This document shows, in pieces, positions 18,494-26,882 of a stretch of DNA of 61,928 bases. Made by a program: the position numbers and the translations under genes. Positions within the stretch are counted from its first letter, which is position 1; each line of letters begins with the position of its first letter. The notes under the pieces are model-generated. The model searched no databases. It was not told the DNA's origin and saw only the letters and a program-made list of their open reading frames with translations. Origin of the DNA: Bermanella sp047628755 (GTDB taxonomy: Bacteria > Pseudomonadota > Gammaproteobacteria > Pseudomonadales > Oceanobacteraceae); NCBI GenBank assembly GCA_047628755.1, contig JBLHVV010000004.1:1-61928 (forward strand). The letters run 5' to 3'.

Positions 18494-18696
18494 TGACTGT
18501 TTTTTGGCGTCGGTTACTCAATGCAATTAAAGCGTTAATTTATCGCCTATTAACAGCTAAGATTTATCTTCGTTCGGTTAATGGCTATTATCAACACAAT
18601 TGGCGAGCTTAAATCTGTGTATCTATAGTTTTTCCATGTTAATTCTGTTTCATGCTAAAATCCTATCTAAATTTATATGGTAAGTATTTAAGCAGT

Positions 18697-19437
18697 ATGA
18701 CGACACTACTTTCAATCGAAGCAGCAAGCGATAGCTGTTCTATTGCATTACAAATAGGTCAACAGGTAATTCAGCGATTAGAACCTGCCCCTAGGATGCA
18801 CAGCCGACTGCTGTACCCTATGCTCAACAGCATAATGAGTGAAGCGGGTATATCACCAAATCAGCTGGATGCGATAGCATTTGTAAATGGTCCAGGCTCG
18901 TTTACTGGACTACGCATTGCTGCTGCCACTGCCCAGGGTATGGGCTTTGCCTGCGACACACCTTTAATCGGTATCTCAACCTTGCAAGCCATGGCTCAGC
19001 AAGAGTTTAACGAGCATCGAGCTGAGCGAGTAATTTCACTAATGGATGCCAGAATGAATGAATTGTATCTAGGCTATTATGAAGTCGACCTTTCAACTGG
19101 CATTATGGTAAAAAAAGTTGACGATTGCCTATGTCCTGTTGATGTTGACTACACTTTATTACAAATCCCTTCGCCTAAAAGAATAATAAATAAGCAAATT
19201 TATGGCTGCGGCCATGGTTTTAAACTGACGGAAAAATTATCGTCCTCGCTAAGAGATGCTTGTTTTTCTGTAGATGCTGGGCAAGTTTTACAGGCAAAAT
19301 CTTTATTGCCATTAGCCAATACGCTTTATAATGACAATAAAACGCTTTTGCCTGAAGAAATAGAACTTGTGTACTTGAGAGAGCAAAGTCACTGGAAAAC
19401 AATCAAGCAGCAGAAGTTACTTAACAAGGAAAAATAA
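18697..19437 (+). CDS. tsaB: TsaB, tRNA threonylcarbamoyladenosine synthesis partner
   Basis: TsaB is the scaffold partner of TsaD and TsaE in making t6A37 on ANN-decoding tRNAs. The 246-residue protein has the ASKHA fold signatures: LLSIEAASDSCSIAL at the start, HSRLLYPM near 40, and GPGSFTGLRI near 67. The ATG at 18697 (MTTLLSIE) fits the family. An upstream in-frame ATG at 18652 adds 15 residues unlike any TsaB and has no ribosome-binding site. It is the first gene of a tsaB-uppP-rsmJ unit, with 3 bases between its stop and the uppP start. Confidence 0.93.
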   Translation: MTTLLSIEAASDSCSIALQIGQQVIQRLEPAPRMHSRLLYPMLNSIMSEAGISPNQLDAIAFVNGPGSFTGLRIAAATAQGMGFACDTPLIGISTLQAMAQQEFNEHRAERVISLMDARMNELYLGYYEVDLSTGIMVKKVDDCLCPVDVDYTLLQIPSPKRIINKQIYGCGHGFKLTEKLSSSLRDACFSVDAGQVLQAKSLLPLANTLYNDNKTLLPEEIELVYLREQSHWKTIKQQKLLNKEK

Positions 19438-19440
19438 ACC

Positions 19441-20253
19441 ATGGAATGGTGGCAAGCGGTAATATTGGCCATAGTACAGGGCCTCACAGAGTTTTTACCC
19501 GTATCGAGTTCAGCCCATTTGATTTTACCGTCACATATATTCGGCTGGCCTGATCAAGGTTTGGCGTTTGACGTGGCTGTTCATGTGGGTACTTTAATGG
19601 CGGTAATTTGGTATTTTAGAGACGATATTCGTCAACTTAGTAAGGGTTTTATTAAAACCACTTTTTTAGGTAAGCCAAATAAAGATGGGAGGTTGGCTTG
19701 GTATATTGGTCTAGCCACCATTCCCGCTGGATTGTTAGGTTTATTATTAAATGGCAGTGTTGAACAATACCTACGTGACACCGCAGTAATTGCAACGTCG
19801 ACTATTGTATTTGGTTTGTTGCTGCTATTTGCAGATAGCCGAAGTAATTTACAGAAAAAATTAACAGATATGCCATTGTCGCAAGCTATGTTTATAGGCA
19901 TTGCTCAGGCCATTGCACTTATTCCTGGCACCAGCCGATCTGGCATTACTATGACAGCCGCCATGCTAATGGGATATGAAAGAAGTGCCGCCGCACGTTT
20001 TAGCTTTTTATTATCGATACCACTTATTTTATTAGCAGGTGGATATAAAGGGTTTGAACTATACGTAAACGGTAGCACTGTATATTGGGGTTTAATGGCA
20101 ATAGGCATAGTTGTTTCATGTATCAGTGCTTATATATGTATCTACTTTTTCTTAAAGATAATTGAAAAACTATCCATGCTGCCATTTGTTATATACCGAC
20201 TTTTACTTGGGGGCTTTCTGTTTTTAGCTCTAGGATTTAATTGGATAAGTTAA
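19441..20253 (+). CDS. uppP: UppP/BacA, undecaprenyl-diphosphatase
   Basis: UppP is a multi-pass inner-membrane phosphatase that recycles undecaprenyl pyrophosphate to the carrier lipid used for peptidoglycan and surface glycans. Its loss gives bacitracin sensitivity. The 270-residue protein starts with the family motif VQGLTEFLPVSSSAHL (14-29), has the second catalytic block PGTSRSGITMT near 165, and contains about eight hydrophobic helices. It is tightly coupled: the ribosome-binding AAGGA lies within the last codons of tsaB, and its stop overlaps the rsmJ start. Confidence 0.97.
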   Translation: MEWWQAVILAIVQGLTEFLPVSSSAHLILPSHIFGWPDQGLAFDVAVHVGTLMAVIWYFRDDIRQLSKGFIKTTFLGKPNKDGRLAWYIGLATIPAGLLGLLLNGSVEQYLRDTAVIATSTIVFGLLLLFADSRSNLQKKLTDMPLSQAMFIGIAQAIALIPGTSRSGITMTAAMLMGYERSAAARFSFLLSIPLILLAGGYKGFELYVNGSTVYWGLMAIGIVVSCISAYICIYFFLKIIEKLSMLPFVIYRLLLGGFLFLALGFNWIS

Positions 20254-21026
20254 TGCTCCCAATCTGCCTTATTTGCACCGATAAAGAATTAACTGACTAC
20301 GCGGCCAAAATTGCCAGCCGTTTAGATGTTCCTGTGTTTAAACAAGCTCCAAAAACCGCACAGCTGGTTTTAGAACTGGATGCTACCGGATTAAAACTTT
20401 TGAGGCCTAACGATAAGTCGGTGGGTGCATTAAAAGTCGACTTTTCTGATGGTGCACTTACTTGGCGTCGTCAACATGGCGGTGGTACAGGCCAGGCCAT
20501 CGCAAAAGCCATCGGTTTAAAACAAAAAAAATCACTTACTGTATTGGATGCTACCGCAGGAACGGCCACTGATTCGTTTGTGCTGGCCGCATTAGGTTGC
20601 ACCGTCACTTTGTTAGAGCGTCACCCAATAGTGGCCCTATTGCTTGAAGACGCGCTTGCTAGAGCTGAATTAACACCTGAGGTGTATGAAATAACGCAAA
20701 ACATGACTCTTTACAGTGGAAGCAGCGTTGAATTTATGAAAAAGATGAATAACAACAGTGTTGATGTCGTGTTTTTAGATCCTATGTTTCCTCATTCAGG
20801 AAAAAATGCACAAGTTAAAAAGTCCATGCAATATTTTAGAGAAATGGTTGGGAAAGATGAAGATGCAGATCACTTGTTAGCACCTGCGTTAGCTGCGGCT
20901 ACTTATCGTGTGGTGGTAAAACGTCCCAAAAAGAGTCCGTTTTTAGATAATCAAGAGCCTACGTTAAGCCACGATGGTAAAGCTAATCGATTTGATATAT
21001 ACGTGAATAAAAGCATGAAGGAATAG
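20253..21026 (+). CDS. rsmJ: RsmJ, 16S rRNA (guanine-1516-N2)-methyltransferase
   Basis: RsmJ (YhiQ) methylates G1516 of 16S rRNA using SAM. The product is about 257 residues. The SAM-binding motif I is LDATAGTATDSFVLAALGC (about 92-110), followed by LLERHPIVALLLEDAL, and the catalytic-type motif is VDVVFLDPMFPH (about 173-184). The ATG overlaps the uppP stop as TAATG. An in-frame TTG at 20241 lies within uppP and is less likely. It is last in the tsaB-uppP-rsmJ unit, and no clear terminator follows, only the repeats at 21095. Confidence 0.93.
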   Translation: MLPICLICTDKELTDYAAKIASRLDVPVFKQAPKTAQLVLELDATGLKLLRPNDKSVGALKVDFSDGALTWRRQHGGGTGQAIAKAIGLKQKKSLTVLDATAGTATDSFVLAALGCTVTLLERHPIVALLLEDALARAELTPEVYEITQNMTLYSGSSVEFMKKMNNNSVDVVFLDPMFPHSGKNAQVKKSMQYFREMVGKDEDADHLLAPALAAATYRVVVKRPKKSPFLDNQEPTLSHDGKANRFDIYVNKSMKE

Positions 21027-21094
21027 ATGGCTTTTAATCTAGAGAAGAGCTGCCTGATGTCTAGTCAGTCGTGGCGTTGAGACAGATACCCGCG

Positions 21095-21212
21095 TTCGCG
21101 GGTAAGACATAAAAGTTGTGGATATTCGCGGGTAGGACATAAAAGTTGTGGATATTCGCGGGTAGGCATAGAAGTTGTGGATATTCGCGGGTAAAACGGA
21201 AGCTTATGGATA
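21095..21212. repeat. Four tandem ~30-bp repeats
   Basis: Units of 30, 30, 29 and 29 bases start at 21095, 21125, 21155 and 21184, each beginning TTCGCGGGTA and (units 1-3) ending AAGTTGTGGATA. Unit 4 is degenerate in the middle. The array begins at a palindrome TACCCGCGTTCGCGGGTA (21087-21104), similar to REP-type intergenic palindromes. There are no spacers, so it is not a CRISPR array. It sits between rsmJ and mazG, which converge. Confidence 0.85.
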
Positions 21213-21245
21213 AAACGAAGAAGTTTAAGATAGAATCCAGAGTTT

Positions 21246-22106
21246 TCATTTTTCTAATTGCTTAGCAGCCTGCCACAGCCCTTCCATTTCCTCTAAGGAA
21301 GCATTATCCAAGCTTCGTCCATCGTTTTTAAGTGTGGTTTCAATAAACGAAAAACGACGAACAAACTTTTCATTAGTCCCGCGTAATGCTATTTCACTTT
21401 TTACGTTAATATGCCTAGCTAAATTAGTCATAGCAAACAGTACATCACCCATTTCATCTTGAATATGAGCTTGGTTACCCTCTAACAGCGCTTCTCTTAA
21501 CTCAGCAATTTCTTCTTCAATTTTATCTATAACCTGAATGGTTTCTGGCCAGTCAAAGCCTACTGTTGAAGCTCTTTTTTGTAGTTTTTCGGCTCTTTGC
21601 AAAGCAGGCAGCGCAGTTGGTATATCATCTAACAAACCATTTTCAGTGGGCTGTTTCCCTACAAGTATTTGCTTAGCCTCTTTTTCATTTCGCTCTTGCT
21701 GCTTAATTTGTTCCCAACGGCTGTTTATTTCATCATGGGTTAAAGGTTTATTGTTACTCTCTGAGTGTAATTCTCCTGTGGGAAAAACATGAGGATGACG
21801 GCGCACAAGTTTACTGACTAAGGTGTGAACTATGTCTGAAAAATCGAAATAATTGTCCTCTTTGCCCATTTGACTGTAAAAAATCACCTGAAACAATAGG
21901 TCTCCCAATTCTTCTTTTAAATGATCATAGTCTTGCTTGCCTATAGCATCGGCTACTTCGTAAGCTTCTTCTAACGTGTGAGGCACAATAGAATCATAGG
22001 TTTGCTTTAAGTCCCAAGGACAACCTGTTTTAGGGTCGCGTAAACGAGACATTAAATGCAGCAGGTCGTCAGTAGTATATTTGCTTTGCGCTTGAGTTAT
22101 TGTCAT
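21246..22106 (-). CDS. mazG: MazG, nucleoside triphosphate pyrophosphohydrolase
   Basis: MazG hydrolyses (d)NTPs to monophosphates and is linked to clearing abnormal nucleotides and tuning the stringent response. The 286-residue protein has the tandem MazG layout. The first domain (about 18-120) has PKTGCPWDLKQT and the metal motif EEAYEV...EELGDLLFQ. The second (about 185-265) has EEEIAELREAL and DEMGDVLFAMTNLARH. It is directly behind relA (17-base gap) on the same strand, consistent with a relA-mazG unit as in Pseudomonas and E. coli. Confidence 0.96.
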   Translation of the reverse strand: MTITQAQSKYTTDDLLHLMSRLRDPKTGCPWDLKQTYDSIVPHTLEEAYEVADAIGKQDYDHLKEELGDLLFQVIFYSQMGKEDNYFDFSDIVHTLVSKLVRRHPHVFPTGELHSESNNKPLTHDEINSRWEQIKQQERNEKEAKQILVGKQPTENGLLDDIPTALPALQRAEKLQKRASTVGFDWPETIQVIDKIEEEIAELREALLEGNQAHIQDEMGDVLFAMTNLARHINVKSEIALRGTNEKFVRRFSFIETTLKNDGRSLDNASLEEMEGLWQAAKQLEK

Positions 22107-22123
22107 GGGAAATTAGAACTCTG

Positions 22124-24358
22124 TTAGTTGTTATGACGGTAAACATCCATAACATTGGATAACTGCTGTAGTTTATTCAAAATTTTACCCAGATGATTCA
22201 AGCTGTCGATTTCAATTGTCACTAAGAAGTCTGCTGTTCCATCTTTTTGCGACAAAGTGTTCATAGCAATAATGTTAACGTCGTCGGTGGCTAGCGTCAC
22301 TGTAATATCTTTAAGCAAGCCGCGGCGGTCATAAGCTTGAATCGCTAACTCCACTGGATAAAGTGTTTCAGGTGCCCTGCTCCAGCTAACTTCTGTAATT
22401 CGCTTAGCTTGGTTTTGCATAAGGTTGAGCAAATTTCCGCACTCGGCTTGATGGATGCTCACACCGCGACCCTGTGTTATGTAGCCAACAATAGGGTCTC
22501 CGGGTACAGGGTGACAACACGTTGCCATTGTCGTCATAAGTTTGCCTACACCATGAATAAAAATATCCTCGCCACTCACATTTTTAATTGGGTGGGTAGG
22601 TAGCAAAGCCATTTGGCCATCTTTAGGTTCTAGCGGTTGCAACTGTTTGTTAGCGTGATTTATAACCTGAGTAATACGAACAGTGCCAGCACCTGCAGCT
22701 GCATATAAATCGTCTATAGTGTGTAAATTTAGATCTTTAGCAATCTGATGAAGGTCAATATTAATAAAACCAATGCGCTTTAGCTCTGGTTCTAGAATAC
22801 CTTTACCCTCAATAATGTTTTGGTCACGGTCTTGGTTTTTAAACCAATTGGATATTTTAGCTTTGGAACGTGATGTGGTGATATAGCCATTATCAAAATT
22901 TAACCAGTCACGACTTGGTCGAGCATCTCGGCTGGTTAATATTTCAATTTGTTCGCCTGTGTTTAAAGAATATGAAAGCGGTACTATGCGCCCGTTGACT
23001 TTTGCACCTCGGCAACGGTGTCCAATTTCGGTATGTACACGATAGGCAAAATCAACCGGTGTTGAATTAGGTTGTAAATCTACTACGTGCCCGTCAGGGG
23101 TAAATACGTATACTCGATCTGGAGTGGCGCCTTCGCGTAAATGCCCAACAAAGTCACTAACGTCACCCAGCTCGTCATGCCATTCAAGAACCTGGCGTAA
23201 CCATGAGATTTTTTCTTCGTAACTGTCGTCTTTACCATTAACGTCGGTGCCCTTGTAAAGCCAATGTGCGCAAACACCTAGTTCAGCATCCTCATGCATT
23301 TCTGGCGTTCGTATTTGAACTTCTAAAGGTTTTCCTTCAGGACCAATAACGGCGGTATGCAATGATCTATATCCGTTTTCTTTTGGATTGGCGATATAGT
23401 CGTCAAATTCTTGTGGAATATGCATCCAAAAAGTATGAGTAATACCCAATGCGGCATAGCAATCTTTTAATTCTGGCACCAAAATACGGACCGCCCGAAT
23501 ATCATAGACTTCAGAGAAGTCGATATTTTTACGGTTCATTTTTCGCCAAATACTGTAAATGTGCTTGGCTCTGCCTTCGATCTCACACTCAATGCCAGCA
23601 GCTTCAATAGCGGTTTGTAAAGTATCTACCACTTTACCCACATATTCCTGCCTATCTAAGCGCTTTTCATCCAGCAATGCGGCAATTTTTTTATAGGCTT
23701 CTGGCTCGATATAACGAAAACTTAAATCTTCTAGTTCCCATTTGATATGCCCAATTCCCAGGCGGTGAGCAAGAGGCGCATATATATCAAATACTTCCCG
23801 AGCGACTTTTAAACGCTGTGCGCCGGTGGCATTTTTTACAGCTCGAATAATACTGGTTCGTTCGGCAAGTTTGATTAAGGCAACACGCACATCATCAATC
23901 ATAGCCACCAGCATTTTACGCATATGCTCCACTTGCGCTTCACTTTGACCCAATACCTTTTGCTTAGACGCTGTTTGAACCTGAGTGATGGCCGCCATTT
24001 TCAAAACACCATCGATTAAGTGAGAAATTTCTTCACCAAATTGACGCTCAACCTGCGTCAAACTCAAGCGGCCTTCTCGCACCGGGCGATATATTATGGC
24101 CGCCACTAAGCTGGCTTCATCCATATGCAGTTCGGCTAACACCTGGGTCATTTCCATGGCTATCTGTAAGCTAGAAATGTTGGCGTTCCATTGCTGATGA
24201 TTCGCGGTAGCTTCAGATTGAAATTTTTGCGCAAGGTCACATGCTTCGCGTATTCTAGATTCATCTTTAAGCTCTACCTGATTGGCTAAGCTTTGCACCC
24301 ATGCATCTACGTCTACTTTACCGTCTTGGGCTAAATGATCATCACGTACCTTAACCAT
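22124..24358 (-). CDS. relA: RelA, (p)ppGpp synthetase I
   Basis: RelA makes (p)ppGpp on ribosomes with uncharged tRNA. The 744-residue protein has four parts. An N-terminal HD-like domain lacks the catalytic His-Asp pair (AAIIYRPVREGRLS instead of an HD motif), so it is hydrolase-dead as in RelA. The synthetase domain (about 240-370) includes YDIRAVRILVPE and GYRSLHTAVIGPEGK. The TGS domain (about 405-465) includes VYVFTPDGHVVDLQ. The C-terminal zinc-finger/ACT region (CCHPVPGDPIVGYI, then AYDRRGLLKDIT) completes it. The order rlmD-relA-mazG with 5- and 17-base gaps suggests one transcript. Confidence 0.97.
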   Translation of the reverse strand: MVKVRDDHLAQDGKVDVDAWVQSLANQVELKDESRIREACDLAQKFQSEATANHQQWNANISSLQIAMEMTQVLAELHMDEASLVAAIIYRPVREGRLSLTQVERQFGEEISHLIDGVLKMAAITQVQTASKQKVLGQSEAQVEHMRKMLVAMIDDVRVALIKLAERTSIIRAVKNATGAQRLKVAREVFDIYAPLAHRLGIGHIKWELEDLSFRYIEPEAYKKIAALLDEKRLDRQEYVGKVVDTLQTAIEAAGIECEIEGRAKHIYSIWRKMNRKNIDFSEVYDIRAVRILVPELKDCYAALGITHTFWMHIPQEFDDYIANPKENGYRSLHTAVIGPEGKPLEVQIRTPEMHEDAELGVCAHWLYKGTDVNGKDDSYEEKISWLRQVLEWHDELGDVSDFVGHLREGATPDRVYVFTPDGHVVDLQPNSTPVDFAYRVHTEIGHRCRGAKVNGRIVPLSYSLNTGEQIEILTSRDARPSRDWLNFDNGYITTSRSKAKISNWFKNQDRDQNIIEGKGILEPELKRIGFINIDLHQIAKDLNLHTIDDLYAAAGAGTVRITQVINHANKQLQPLEPKDGQMALLPTHPIKNVSGEDIFIHGVGKLMTTMATCCHPVPGDPIVGYITQGRGVSIHQAECGNLLNLMQNQAKRITEVSWSRAPETLYPVELAIQAYDRRGLLKDITVTLATDDVNIIAMNTLSQKDGTADFLVTIEIDSLNHLGKILNKLQQLSNVMDVYRHNN

Positions 24359-24363
24359 ACTGA

Positions 24364-25695
24364 TTAATCCTTAATAAATAACGCCATAGATTCCACATGC
24401 TTAGTTTGCGGAAACATATCCATAACGGATATTTTTTCAATTCTAAAGCCCGCATCTAACAAAGGCTTTGCATCTCGAACTAGCGAGCTAGGATCGCAGG
24501 CGATATACAAAATACGACTTTTTTGTTTCACCAACCATGGCATTAATATACTTGCACCGGCTCTAGGTGGGTCCAATAAAATCGCATCTACTTTAGGCAA
24601 TTTAAATAACAGTTCTTCGTCGGCCAAATTCATAGCACTGGCTGTAATATTGCTTAGACCGTTTAGTTTAGCATTTTCATCAATTCGCTTTGCCATGGAC
24701 TTTTCGCCTTCTACGGCGTAAACATGTTTAACTTTTTTAGCCAGCGGCAAAGTAAAATTCCCTATTCCTGCAAACAAATCTAAACATGTATCGCCTTCAG
24801 TTAGTGCCAACCAATCCATTGCCTGTTTAACCATAGCAGAGTTAACTTGCGCATTGCCCTGAATAAAGTCTTTAACATCGAATGTTAAATCGCAATTATC
24901 GAGCTGATAACTTAACGGCATTGATGAATCTTTTGCAGTAGATGAATACAGACAATCTAGCTGATCATCTCCTTGGACCCAGATCTGTACCTGCTGAGTT
25001 TTACCCCAGTTGATTAATGAATTTTTATCGTTTTGATGAATCTTTTTAAGATAACGCAACACAACCGCTGAGTCGTTATCACCTGCAATTAACTCAACTT
25101 GAGTGATACGGGACTTAGCGTCCAAACCATCAATAACCTTATGTAAAGGCTGTATAAGCTGGTCAAGTTTAGGGTTTAGCACTGGACAATTTGAAATTGG
25201 AGTTAGGTGACTGTTGGCTTCCTCACGGAATCCCAGAATAATCTCATCTGTTTTATTGCGATAACGAACACCTAAACGGGCCCGACGGCGGTATCCAAAC
25301 GGGCTACTTTCTATAGGATTCGACCATGGAATAGAATCGAGTTTTAGCTGGCGCTTTAATTGCTGATCTAAAGTATTTTGCTTGTATCCAATTTGCTTAT
25401 CGCTAACTAAGTGCTGTAGTTGGCATGCACCACATAACTTGTAGTGTTTACAATGGGGCTCCACTCGTTCAGAACTGGCCTGCAAAATCTCCAGTATGTG
25501 GCCTTGATCAAAATTTCGCTTTTGATTGTCAATTTTTACGCGGATTTTTTCGCTGGGCAGGGCACCGGCCACAAACAATACTTTATCTCGGCTGCGACTG
25601 ACCCCTTGGGATTCATGACTTAAGTCATGGATGTCTACTTCTCTCTCGATAGGCGTGGGTTTATTGGCTTTTTTCGTGTGTCTTACAATGGCCAC
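24364..25695 (-). CDS. rlmD: RlmD, 23S rRNA (uracil-1939-C5)-methyltransferase
   Basis: RlmD (RumA) methylates U1939 of 23S rRNA. An N-terminal TRAM domain (about 14-70) is followed by the Fe-S cluster cysteines in CKHYKLCGACQLQ (near 80-92) with a fourth Cys near 168. The SAM-binding motif is CLDLFAGIGNFTLPL (near 300), then LLDPPRAGA and the catalytic nucleophile in IACDPSSLVRD (near 398). The start is a GTG at 25693-25695 with AAGGA 7 bases before it. It is the first of the rlmD-relA-mazG group, downstream of cysM. Confidence 0.95.
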   Translation of the reverse strand: MAIVRHTKKANKPTPIEREVDIHDLSHESQGVSRSRDKVLFVAGALPSEKIRVKIDNQKRNFDQGHILEILQASSERVEPHCKHYKLCGACQLQHLVSDKQIGYKQNTLDQQLKRQLKLDSIPWSNPIESSPFGYRRRARLGVRYRNKTDEIILGFREEANSHLTPISNCPVLNPKLDQLIQPLHKVIDGLDAKSRITQVELIAGDNDSAVVLRYLKKIHQNDKNSLINWGKTQQVQIWVQGDDQLDCLYSSTAKDSSMPLSYQLDNCDLTFDVKDFIQGNAQVNSAMVKQAMDWLALTEGDTCLDLFAGIGNFTLPLAKKVKHVYAVEGEKSMAKRIDENAKLNGLSNITASAMNLADEELLFKLPKVDAILLDPPRAGASILMPWLVKQKSRILYIACDPSSLVRDAKPLLDAGFRIEKISVMDMFPQTKHVESMALFIKD

Positions 25696-25760
25696 AAACG
25701 TATCCTTAGATTAACTGAGCCTAGTATGGCGTCAATTTGAGGCTATTTTAAGTTATTTTT

Positions 25761-25797
25761 GCCCATAAACCTAGATATGCAGTTTAGGTTTATGGGC
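25761..25797. repeat. Perfect 13-bp inverted repeat between cysM and rlmD
   Basis: Arms GCCCATAAACCTA and TAGGTTTATGGGC match in all 13 positions around an 11-base centre. Neither side carries a T run in the right place, so it is not an ordinary intrinsic terminator. It could be an operator, an RNA processing stem or a small mobile palindrome. Confidence 0.7.
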
Positions 25798-25820
25798 TAT
25801 ATGGAGAGGTTTGTAAGGTT

Positions 25821-26708
25821 TTAGTTAAAAACACCGGACGAAAGGTAGCGATCACCGCGGTCACAAATAATTGCGACTATGACAGCATTCTCTAGGGTTT
25901 CATTAAGTTGCAATGCGGCTGCAACTGAGCCTCCAGAACTAACACCACAAAATATGCCTTCTTCTCTGGCAAGTCTTTTCATTGTTATCTCAGCTATATC
26001 TTGCCCAATGTCTAAGATGCTATCTACTCTCGTAGAATCGAAAATAGTGGGTAAATACTCAGTAGGCCAGCGGCGAATACCAGGAATAGCCGACCCTTCT
26101 TGAGGCTGCAATCCTACAATTTGAATGTCTGAGTTTTGCTCCTTTAAATATCGGCTGGTTCCCATTATGGTACCAGTTGTCCCCATTGAACTGACAAAAT
26201 GGGTGACAGTACCGTTTGTATCTTGCCAAATTTCTGGCCCTGTACTTTCATAGTGTGCAATAGGGTTATCAACATTGCCAAATTGGTCTAATACAATGCC
26301 TTTATCAGCTAATTGCATTTGCTTTGCTAAGTCTCTAGCACCTTCCATACCTTCAGTCTTACTGACCAAAATAAGTTCAGCCCCATAAGCCTGCATAGAC
26401 CAGCGGCGCTCCATGGTGGCATTTTCAGGCATGATCAAAATCATCTTATAGCCTTTAATTGCAGCCGCCATAGCCAAAGCAATGCCTGTATTGCCACTGG
26501 TTGCCTCGATTAGAGTATCGCCGGGTTTTATATCCCCACGAGATTCAGCCCGCTGAATCATGCTTAAAGCAGGGCGATCTTTCACCGACCCAGCAGGGTT
26601 GTTACCTTCTAATTTAAGCAGAATGGTATTACTTGTATGCGTGCCTAAACGTTGCATGCGCACCAATGGTGTATGGCCTACAAAGTCCGCTATGGTTGGA
26701 AATTCCAT
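25821..26708 (-). CDS. cysM: CysM, cysteine synthase B
   Basis: This PLP-dependent enzyme makes cysteine from O-acetylserine and sulfide or thiosulfate. The 295-residue length and the motifs fit CysM. The PLP lysine is K43 in GSVKDRPAL, the substrate loop is ATSGNTGIALA, and the phosphate-binding glycines are in SSMGTTGT. Another SSGGS motif lies near the C-terminus. CysM rather than CysK is supported by the GNNPAGSVKDRPALSMI context, by the shorter C-terminus and by gene order (gacS divergent, rlmD behind), as in Pseudomonas. Confidence 0.93.
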   Translation of the reverse strand: MEFPTIADFVGHTPLVRMQRLGTHTSNTILLKLEGNNPAGSVKDRPALSMIQRAESRGDIKPGDTLIEATSGNTGIALAMAAAIKGYKMILIMPENATMERRWSMQAYGAELILVSKTEGMEGARDLAKQMQLADKGIVLDQFGNVDNPIAHYESTGPEIWQDTNGTVTHFVSSMGTTGTIMGTSRYLKEQNSDIQIVGLQPQEGSAIPGIRRWPTEYLPTIFDSTRVDSILDIGQDIAEITMKRLAREEGIFCGVSSGGSVAAALQLNETLENAVIVAIICDRGDRYLSSGVFN

Positions 26709-26882
26709 TATAAAATCACTTTAGATATAACTATTTAGGTAAATAATACGCCTAAAATTGATAGAATTGTAATATCAAATGGCAATTTCCTTATAGCTTA
26801 AATGCCATTAACACTCCAATTAACAAGACAAACGACTAATTGCTGTTAAAATGCGACCTTTATCAGCCATAGAAACAGTCCA

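Noticed and set aside
21095..21212. Possible CRISPR array
   Set aside because: The units follow each other without spacers and no cas gene is near, so this is a simple tandem repeat.
21061..21249. Repetitive 62-residue minus-strand frame over the tandem repeats
   Set aside because: Its sequence is only the translation of the repeat array. Its start lies at the mazG stop.
22124..24358. SpoT instead of RelA
   Set aside because: The His-Asp catalytic pair of the hydrolase domain is absent and mazG follows, as for relA.
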